From the NCBI GenBank assembly GCA_021796055.1, contig JAJYOS010000343.1, positions 1 through 7,007 on the forward strand: a stretch of DNA of 7,007 bases, given 5' to 3'. This document shows, piece after piece, positions 1 through 5,359 of this stretch. Origin of the DNA: Bacteroidota bacterium (GTDB lineage: Bacteria; Bacteroidota; Kryptoniia; Kryptoniales; JAKASW01). A program made the translations under genes and the position numbers. Position 1 is the stretch's first letter. Every line of letters starts with the position of its first letter. The notes beneath the pieces were generated by a model. That model ran no database searches and was not told the origin of the DNA. It was given only the letters and a program-made list of their open reading frames with translations.

Positions 1-996
1 AAGTCGGGAGTGAGCCATGAAGATGCGGAAATCCTTGCGGACAGTCTTGTCGATGCCAATTTGAAAGGGATAGACACGCATGGAGTGTCGAGACTTCCGA
101 TATATCTTAAGAGAATCTCACTTGGCCTGATAAATCCGAAGGCAGAGATGACGTTCAAGAAGAATATGCCCACAGCCGGAATACTCGATGCGAACGGCGG
201 ATTAGGACAGGTGGCTGGAGTGAAGGGGATGAAGGAAGCAATAAGAGTTGCCGGGGAAACCGGAGTAGGTATGGTAGGCGTGAAGAATAGCCAGCACTTC
301 GGCGCGGCAGGATATTACTGCGGGCTGGCGTGCAGGGAGGGGATGATGGGGCTTGCGTTCACGAATGCAGAGCCTGCGCTACCGGCGTGGGGAAGCTACG
401 AGGCGATATTCGGGACAAATCCGATAGCGATTGGAATACCGACAGGGAAGGAAGTCCCGGTGATCATAGACATGTCAAGCAGCATCGTGGCACGCGGAAA
501 GATAGTTGCTGCAGCCAGGAACGGCAAGCCGATACCTGAAGATTGGGGGCTCGACCCTGAAGGCAATCCGACAACTGATGCACAAAAAGCGCTCGATGGG
601 TCGGTGTTGACGATGGCAGGGCCGAAGGGATATGCGCTCGCGCTTATGGTCGATGTCCTATCGGGTGTGCTGACAGGCGCGGGTTACGGGAAGAGTGTAA
701 ACTCGATGTACAAGGACATGAATCATCCGGCGAATGTGGGTCACATGCTCATGGCAGTGAACATCGAAGCCTTCATGGCAAAGGAATTATTCTACGAGCG
801 GATAGGAAGACTAGCGGATCAGATCAAATCGTCGAAGAAGAGACCGGGGACGTCTGAGATAAATATTCCGGGTGAGAGGAAACAGCGAGTGAAAGAGGAT
901 CGCTCAAAGTCGGGGGTAATTCTCGATGACTCCACGGTAGAAGAACTACAAAATCTTGCCAAGAAGTGTGGTGTGTCAAGTTCGGTGTTGAATTGA
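1..996 (+). CDS. Malate/L-lactate dehydrogenase family (Ldh_2) oxidoreductase, 5'-truncated by window edge
   Basis: The reading frame is open from base 1, so the true start lies outside the window; the GTG at position 10 is an internal Val codon, not a convincing start. The 331 residues seen match the Ldh_2 family (malate, L-lactate and ureidoglycolate dehydrogenases; cytoplasmic NAD(P)-dependent oxidation of 2-hydroxyacids), whose members are about 340-360 residues, so roughly 15-20 N-terminal residues are missing. Counting from base 1, the GIDTHGVSRL motif is at residues 23-32 (His27, Arg31) and NSQHFGAAGYY at 96-106 (His99). The 72-residue spacing between these histidines equals that of the active-site pair in ureidoglycolate dehydrogenase AllD. 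GTNPIAIG, the segment DMSSSIVARGKI, PEGNPTTD and GPKGYALALMVDVLSGVLTGA follow in the expected order. The frame is intact to the stop. Substrate cannot be fixed from sequence; malate, L-lactate or another 2-hydroxyacid are all possible. It is a separate transcription unit ending at the terminator at 1110-1145. Confidence 0.9.
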   Translation, partial: KSGVSHEDAEILADSLVDANLKGIDTHGVSRLPIYLKRISLGLINPKAEMTFKKNMPTAGILDANGGLGQVAGVKGMKEAIRVAGETGVGMVGVKNSQHFGAAGYYCGLACREGMMGLAFTNAEPALPAWGSYEAIFGTNPIAIGIPTGKEVPVIIDMSSSIVARGKIVAAARNGKPIPEDWGLDPEGNPTTDAQKALDGSVLTMAGPKGYALALMVDVLSGVLTGAGYGKSVNSMYKDMNHPANVGHMLMAVNIEAFMAKELFYERIGRLADQIKSSKKRPGTSEINIPGERKQRVKEDRSKSGVILDDSTVEELQNLAKKCGVSSSVLN

Positions 997-1109
997 ACTT
1001 CAACAATCCTTCATGGTCGGAGGCCTCCTAGGGCTAAAGTAAACACGCTACAGATGACAAGATATCGCTCTACATAGAGTCCTCTCAAGTTTGATTCTCC
1101 TCAAGGTTG

Positions 1110-1145
1110 ACCCGCCTCGGCAATTGGATGCTGGGGCGGGTTTTT
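1110..1145 (+). terminator. Rho-independent terminator after the Ldh_2 dehydrogenase gene
   Basis: The left arm ACCCGCCTC (1110-1118) pairs with GGGGCGGGT (1133-1141) over 9 bp with a single G-U pair. It encloses a 14-nt loop and is followed directly by T residues (1141-1145), then CTGTTT. On the opposite strand there is no T tract, so it works for plus-strand transcription. It lies 114 nt after the dehydrogenase stop codon, and no gene sits between. Confidence 0.8.
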
Positions 1146-1501
1146 CTGTTTAGAGATATTCTGGTTGGTGACATACTGTTTCCACAATGTCCCCGTATTT
1201 TAAGGTCTGCAGCAGTTTGAGTTATATGATCGTTCCGTTAGGTTTAGCGGACCCCCATCTTTGATGAATTGCCTGTGTGATCGTAACAAGATCCCGTTTT
1301 TGCAAATGTGCTGACGCACTTTATGGAGCCAGCCGGCGGAAAGTTTGAGAAATTCATGCCCTTGAAAAATTCAGGCTCGGAATCTTCGGACTCGAAGACC
1401 TCTAGTTGAAGATCCTAAATTCAGTTCGAAGGAGGGATGGGATTCTGTGCCATTATGCGAAAATGCATCTCAACGAAATTTTTCAAAACCTGCGGATTTA
1501 G
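1146..1501. other. Intergenic stretch without a recognisable gene
   Basis: About 350 bases between the terminator and the tRNA gene. No ORF with family-like content, no riboswitch or small-RNA fold I recognise, and no long repeats are visible. The only structures seen are minor: a 6-bp hairpin TCTTCG/CGAAGA at 1383-1398 and a 28-codon ATG ORF (1323-1409) of Ser-rich, unremarkable composition. No clear terminator for the tRNA, which would lie on the minus strand just below 1502, was found. A remnant of a dead gene cannot be excluded. Confidence 0.5.
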
Positions 1502-1574
<73 letters not shown>

Positions 1575-1603
1575 ATTTGAATGGAATTTCCGCCGTGAGA
1601 TAC

Positions 1604-1633
1604 AATATAACTTTGGCGGGCTTAATACTTCAA
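1604..1633 (-). promoter_or_regulatory. Possible sigma70-type promoter for tRNA-Phe
   Basis: Reading the minus strand, TTGAAG (1628-1633) is followed after 18 bases by TATATT (1604-1609), close to the TTGACA/TATAAT consensus. Transcription would begin near 1597, giving a leader of roughly 20-25 nt before the mature tRNA 5' end at 1574, a normal arrangement for a processed tRNA. If the organism is a Bacteroidota member with an atypical housekeeping sigma factor, this consensus may not apply. Confidence 0.4.
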
Positions 1634-1760
1634 CAGATTTTTGATCCTGAGTTCCAAATTTTCTCCCTATGTTCGACTAACTCGATATCGAGAAGGTATC
1701 CCGCGTCTATCGTTTTATTTTGTGCGTCCGTCACTTACTTTAAACTAAAATACCACCACC

Positions 1761-2702
1761 ATGTACGTCGTCAAACCACCTCGCCTGAGAAAAGGTGACC
1801 TCATATCGGTCGTCTCACCGGCGAGTGCCCCGAACGATTCTTCGAAAGTCCTTGCGGGCGCGCGCTATTTTGAATCGCTGGGCTACCGGGTGACTGTCAG
1901 CCAGAACGTGTTTAACTTAAACGGCTATCTCGCGGGCACCGACAAGGAGAGGGCCGACGATCTTAACCAGGCGTTCGCCGATAAGAATGTGAAAGCGATC
2001 ATATGCTCAAGAGGTGGTTATGGGTCCCCGCGAATTCTCGACTTGCTCGACTACGGGACGATCCGAAGAAATCCCAAAATCCTTGTCGGATATTCGGATA
2101 TTACGGCTCTTCAGCTTGCTATTTTGAAAAAGACAGGCCTCTTGACTTTCAGCGGCCCGATGATGGCAGTAGAGTTCGGCAATAATCTTGACCCATATAC
2201 AGAAGAGATGTTTTTCGATCTTGTCACCAGGGCCGCAAAACCGGGAGTCCTCAGGAGCCATAAAGACTTCAGGCTATCATTCAAAGGAAAGAAAAAGGTC
2301 ACAGGGAGAATTCTGGGTGGTAACCTGTCCCTGATAACTTCGATAATGGGAACTGAGTATCAAGTTAGATTTGATCGCTGCCTTTTACTTATTGAGGAAG
2401 TGAGCGAAGAACCGTATTCGGTAGATCGGATGTTGACTCAACTTCGTCTTGCAGGAATTCTCAAGAAGGCGTCAGGCTATCTCCTCGGCCAGTTTACCGA
2501 CTGTGCTGCCGAGGAACCAAACAAGCCGCATCGCGAGATTGACGAGATAATACGTGAAGATGTACTCTCCAATGGCAAATCGGGAATTTCGAATCTTGCA
2601 TACGGACATGTTCCAACGAAAATCACCCTGCCGATAGGAATAATGGCATCTATCGATCCTGCGAAGAGAAGATTTTCGATTGACGAATCCGCCGTAATCT
2701 GA
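1761..2702 (+). CDS. ldcA: LD-carboxypeptidase (muramoyl-tetrapeptide carboxypeptidase), peptidase family S66
   Basis: The 313-residue product has the full LdcA layout and usual length (about 300-320). Enzymes of this family remove the terminal D-alanine from L,D-tetrapeptides released during murein turnover, in the cytoplasm, as part of peptidoglycan recycling. Visible signatures: PPRLRKGDLISVVSPAS at the N-terminus (residues 6-22); RGGYGS (84-89); the nucleophile motif GYSDITAL with Ser112; GGNLSLI (186-192); LLIEEVSEEPYSVDRMLTQL (209-228), carrying the catalytic glutamate, probably Glu212; and YGHVPTKITLPIG (281-293) with catalytic His283. These correspond to Ser115-Glu217-His285 of Pseudomonas LdcA. 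No signal peptide is seen, in line with a cytoplasmic role. The ATG at 1761 fits the family N-terminus exactly. There is no Shine-Dalgarno sequence in the AC-rich leader just before it. The promoter is unclear; only weak -35/-10-like matches (TTGTGC at 1720, TAAACT at 1741) are seen. It is divergent from tRNA-Phe. S66 also includes microcin C self-immunity (MccF) proteins, so a detoxifying role is a minor alternative. Confidence 0.92.
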   Translation: MYVVKPPRLRKGDLISVVSPASAPNDSSKVLAGARYFESLGYRVTVSQNVFNLNGYLAGTDKERADDLNQAFADKNVKAIICSRGGYGSPRILDLLDYGTIRRNPKILVGYSDITALQLAILKKTGLLTFSGPMMAVEFGNNLDPYTEEMFFDLVTRAAKPGVLRSHKDFRLSFKGKKKVTGRILGGNLSLITSIMGTEYQVRFDRCLLLIEEVSEEPYSVDRMLTQLRLAGILKKASGYLLGQFTDCAAEEPNKPHREIDEIIREDVLSNGKSGISNLAYGHVPTKITLPIGIMASIDPAKRRFSIDESAVI

Positions 2703-2703
2703 A

Positions 2704-3456
2704 ATCAACAAAACGCTCATTTACATTCCGTCGAGAAGAGGGGCCTTGATGGATTGTCACTCATGAGCAGCGACGGCGTCTTATGCTGTATGCCGGTTTC
2801 AAGAATTTCTAAAAGAAGTATGCAGTTGACTACGTCGTCGGTATACGAAAAGTTGTTACCATAGCCCCGGACTTCCCTGCAATCCTCGAGAGTCTTACTC
2901 GCTCTTTACGTTTCTTTCAGACATTCTTAGTAGATGGAAGGCGGTAAGTATGGTTCCGTCTGTTATTCTCGCTATCGATTCTCTCTCTCGCCGCGCCGAG
3001 GTCGACACTTCGAAGATAATTTTGCTTGATTATAGCTTCGGCGTTCCGTTTGTCCCGTGCATTGTTGCCAGAGACCACAGACCCGCTGTTGCCGCAATGG
3101 TTTTCGGAGGAGGTGACCTTTACTGTCTAATACGCGATAATCTGCAGAGATACCAGGATCCCGTAACGAGTGGGTTTGTCGCTTTCCTGTCTGCGCTTTT
3201 GCTTATGCAGATCGAGCCGATGCTGTATGCATCACTGATCAGCCCTATGCCCTTGGTTATGATCAATGGAACGGAAGACCGGCAAATCCCTCCGAGGTTT
3301 GCCGGAATGTTTCTTAACCGCGCGCGTCAACCTGAGAAGATTACCTGGCTCAAAGCCCGCCACATGAATCCCAGGAACGTCGATTTGACAGATGCTATTA
3401 TCGATACTCTCAACAGTGAATTTGATAAAATGGACATCCTATCTTCGGAAGATTGA
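2704..3456 (+). pseudogene. Degraded alpha/beta-hydrolase
   Basis: The region carries a hydrolase broken by frame changes. The longest intact piece, from an ATG at 2950, codes for 168 residues. It holds the C-terminal half of an alpha/beta-hydrolase: nucleophile elbow DYSFGVP with Ser29, acid in NGTEDRQIP (Asp110) and RHMNPR with His138. The usual first glycine of the Gly-x-Ser-x-Gly elbow is Asp27. This piece lacks the N-terminal strands, and its frame continues upstream without a start codon to a stop at 2827-2829, reading SPGLPCNPRESYSLFTF just before the ATG region. Further upstream, KTLIYIPSRRGAL (2710-2748, same frame) then WIVTHEQRRRLMLYAGFKNF (2750-2809, next frame), an in-frame TAA at 2810-2812, and KKYAVDYVVG (2813-2842) look like the N-terminal hydrolase strands. 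At least two frameshifts and one nonsense codon are therefore needed. No start codon is found: the recognisable part begins right after the ldcA stop and a frame-1 stop lies at 2695-2697. Substrate unknown. A translated stand-alone 168-residue protein is less likely. Confidence 0.68.
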
Positions 3457-3473
3457 AAGGCCGTCTTCGTCGT

Positions 3474-3502
3474 TTGAATTTCCCCACCTTCGCAACTAAA
3501 TT
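3474..3502 (+). promoter_or_regulatory. Possible promoter for the metH genes
   Basis: TTGAAT (3474-3479) and TAAATT (3497-3502) are separated by 17 bases; each hexamer matches the sigma70 consensus at four of six positions. Initiation near 3509 would leave a leader of only about 12 nt before the ATG at 3521, with no Shine-Dalgarno sequence. The site lies in the 64-base gap after the decayed hydrolase. No cobalamin or SAM riboswitch is recognisable in that gap. Confidence 0.3.
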
Positions 3503-3516
3503 GTTCAAAAACAATT
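3499..3516. repeat. Perfect 7-bp inverted repeat next to the metH start, possible operator
   Basis: AATTGTT (3499-3505) and AACAATT (3510-3516) form a perfect dyad with a CAAA spacer, ending four bases before the metH ATG. It overlaps the putative -10 box and start point. As DNA it could be a repressor site; as RNA it would be a weak AT-rich hairpin at the ribosome entry region. No known regulator motif is recognised, and an 18-base AT-rich dyad can occur by chance. Confidence 0.35.
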
Positions 3517-3520
3517 CCAA

Positions 3521-5359
3521 ATGACAGGTAAAGAGCTACTTAGCATACTGAGATACAAAATACTTGTATTCGATGGCGCAACCGGGACGAGCCTACAAAA
3601 TCAGGCGTCGAACCCGGAAGACTTCGGCGGCGAAGACCTCGTTGGATGCAACGAGTACTTGAATATTTCGTGTCCTTCCGCGCCCGAGAAGGTGCACCGA
3701 AGTTTTCTCGAAGCTGGTGTAGACGTCGTAGAAACGAATTCCTTCGGTGCTACCTCAATTGTCCTTTCGGAGTACGGTCTTGGTGATCGTGCTTATGAGA
3801 TAAATAGAGCGGCTGCGGAGATCGCTTGTAGAACTGCATCTGGATACACGACTGCGGACCATCTGCGTTACGTGGCAGGATCTATGGGTCCGACGACGAA
3901 GCTTCCTTCACTTGGCCACATAGAGTTTGATCCTATGAAAGAAGCCTACAAAGAGCAGGCATTCGGTCTGATCGACGGCGGCGTCGATCTTCTGATAGTC
4001 GAAACTTGTCAGGATCTTCTTCAGACGAAGGCAGCTTTGGCTGCTATACAGGAATGTTTTGCTGAAGGAAGACGGGAAGTCGCAGTCATCGTCTCGATAA
4101 CGATCGAAACGATGGGCACTATGCTGATGGGAACGGAAATGTCGGCGGCATTGACTACAATCGAGCCTTACGACATTGTGACGGTCTTCGGCATGAACTG
4201 CGCTACCGGTCCGAAGGAAATGGAAGAGAATATAAGGTATCTGTGCGAGAACTCGCCGAAACCGGTATTCGTGATGCCGAACGCGGGACTTCCGGAAAAC
4301 GTCGGCGGAAAAGCTTGTTACCATCTCACCCCCGATGAGCTTGAGTTCTGGATGCACCGGTACGTCACAGAATTTGGAGTAAGCGTAATCGGGGGTTGTT
4401 GCGGAACGACCCCAGAGCATATCTCGCGCCTTGTTAGAATTGCGTCGGCAGTTGATCCCGGATCGATCGCGGCTGGCGGAAGGAGCTACGATTATACTCC
4501 GTCGGTCTCTTCCATATATTCGAATGTAGCTCTGCATCTCGATCCCCCTCCCGTGATTGTTGGTGAGCGCTGCAATGCAAATGGCTCGAAGAAATTTAAA
4601 GAGCTCCTCCTTGCGGAAGATTACGATGGGATGGTTCAACTCGGCAAAGAACAGATGAAGGAAGGAGCACACATACTGGATCTATGCGTGGCGTATGTCG
4701 GCAGGGACGAAGTGCGCGACATGATTGAAGTAATGAAGCGCTTCAACACGCAGGTTGCGCTCCCTCTTATGATCGACTCCACGGAGCACAGGGTAATCGA
4801 AGAAGCGTTGAAGAGATATGCCGGCAGGGCGATAGTCAACTCTATTAATATGGAAGACGGCGAAGAGCGGATGAAGAAGGTCCTCCCTCTATGTAAGAAA
4901 TACGGAGCGGCGGTTATCGCACTTACTATAGACGAAACCGGGATGGCAAAAACACGCGACAAGAAATTCGATGTCGCGAAACGGATTCACGATATCGCTA
5001 TTGGAACGTATGGGATGCGGGAAGAAGACCTCATATATGATACCCTGACATTCACTCTGGGTTCCGGCGATGAGGAATTCAGAAAGGCGGGATTGGAGAC
5101 AATCGAGGCGATAAGGATGATCAAGGCGGCCTTTCCTCGTTCTCACACTCTGCTGGGCGTCTCAAATGCATCATTTGGACTCAACCAGTCTGCTAGGCAC
5201 GTCTTGAACTCAGTTTTCCTGCACTACGCAGTTGAAGCCGGTCTCGATCTTGCTATTGTGAACGCGCAAAAGATTATGCCGCTCTACAAGATTGATGAGC
5301 GGGGGAGAGAAATATCCAGAGAACTGATTTTCGATGAAAGGAAATTCGAGACCGTCTGA
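3521..5359 (+). CDS. metH: Methionine synthase MetH, N-terminal half: homocysteine and methyl-tetrahydrofolate modules
   Basis: This 612-residue protein is the catalytic-substrate half of cobalamin-dependent methionine synthase, the cytoplasmic enzyme that moves the methyl group of 5-methyltetrahydrofolate, through cobalamin, to homocysteine. Residues about 10-310 are the homocysteine S-methyltransferase barrel: VFDGATGTSLQ (16-26), ETNSFGA (71-77), GSMGPTTKLPS (120-130), VETCQDLLQTKAAL (160-173), and the three zinc-ligand cysteines Cys227 (GMNCATGP) and Cys293-Cys294 (GGCCGTTP). Residues about 345-590 are the pterin-binding barrel: VGERCNANGSKKFKELL (347-363), LDLCVAYVGRDE (386-397), MIDST, NSINMEDGEER, TIDETGMAKTRDKK, and GVSNASFGL. 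The Cys389/Ala391 pair sits in the loop that in other MetH proteins has Asn or Asp (for example DVN or DLCVDYVG). The normal protein continues into a cobalamin domain, but here the frame ends after DERKFETV, and the next gene starts at the same TGATG. The ATG at 3521 fits the family N-terminus; no Shine-Dalgarno sequence is seen. Confidence 0.93.
   Translation: MTGKELLSILRYKILVFDGATGTSLQNQASNPEDFGGEDLVGCNEYLNISCPSAPEKVHRSFLEAGVDVVETNSFGATSIVLSEYGLGDRAYEINRAAAEIACRTASGYTTADHLRYVAGSMGPTTKLPSLGHIEFDPMKEAYKEQAFGLIDGGVDLLIVETCQDLLQTKAALAAIQECFAEGRREVAVIVSITIETMGTMLMGTEMSAALTTIEPYDIVTVFGMNCATGPKEMEENIRYLCENSPKPVFVMPNAGLPENVGGKACYHLTPDELEFWMHRYVTEFGVSVIGGCCGTTPEHISRLVRIASAVDPGSIAAGGRSYDYTPSVSSIYSNVALHLDPPPVIVGERCNANGSKKFKELLLAEDYDGMVQLGKEQMKEGAHILDLCVAYVGRDEVRDMIEVMKRFNTQVALPLMIDSTEHRVIEEALKRYAGRAIVNSINMEDGEERMKKVLPLCKKYGAAVIALTIDETGMAKTRDKKFDVAKRIHDIAIGTYGMREEDLIYDTLTFTLGSGDEEFRKAGLETIEAIRMIKAAFPRSHTLLGVSNASFGLNQSARHVLNSVFLHYAVEAGLDLAIVNAQKIMPLYKIDERGREISRELIFDERKFETV

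Noticed and set aside
10..12. GTG as start codon of the dehydrogenase
   Set aside because: The frame is open to base 1 and the family has about 15-20 more residues upstream, so this is an internal codon of a gene cut by the window.
1019..1028. Perfect 10-bp palindrome GGAGGCCTCC after the dehydrogenase gene
   Set aside because: It has no loop and no T tract, does not extend beyond 10 bases, and the real terminator lies further downstream; likely chance.
1323..1409. Small 28-codon ORF in the intergenic stretch
   Set aside because: No ribosome binding site, no promoter, Ser/Lys-rich composition without any motif; expected by chance.
1577..1798. Plus-strand 73-codon ORF between tRNA-Phe and ldcA
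   Set aside because: Its ATG is a few bases from the tRNA 5' end, it runs over the likely tRNA promoter and overlaps the true ldcA start in another frame, and no recognisable domain is present.
3457..3520. Cobalamin or SAM riboswitch upstream of metH
   Set aside because: The gap is only 64 bases and lacks a B12-box-like or SAM-box core; the sequence before it is still hydrolase coding remnant.
3908..4672. Long minus-strand ORF of 254 codons opposite metH
   Set aside because: It lies wholly within the well-supported homocysteine/pterin coding region, its translation is rich in Arg, His and Ser with no family-like motif, and such antisense frames commonly arise from codon bias.
5338..5359. 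Programmed -1 ribosomal frameshift joining the two metH halves
   Set aside because: No canonical X-XXY-YYZ slippery heptamer is present in the permitted window and the nearest hairpin is about 70 nt away; coupling by TGATG or a plain indel explains the arrangement better.
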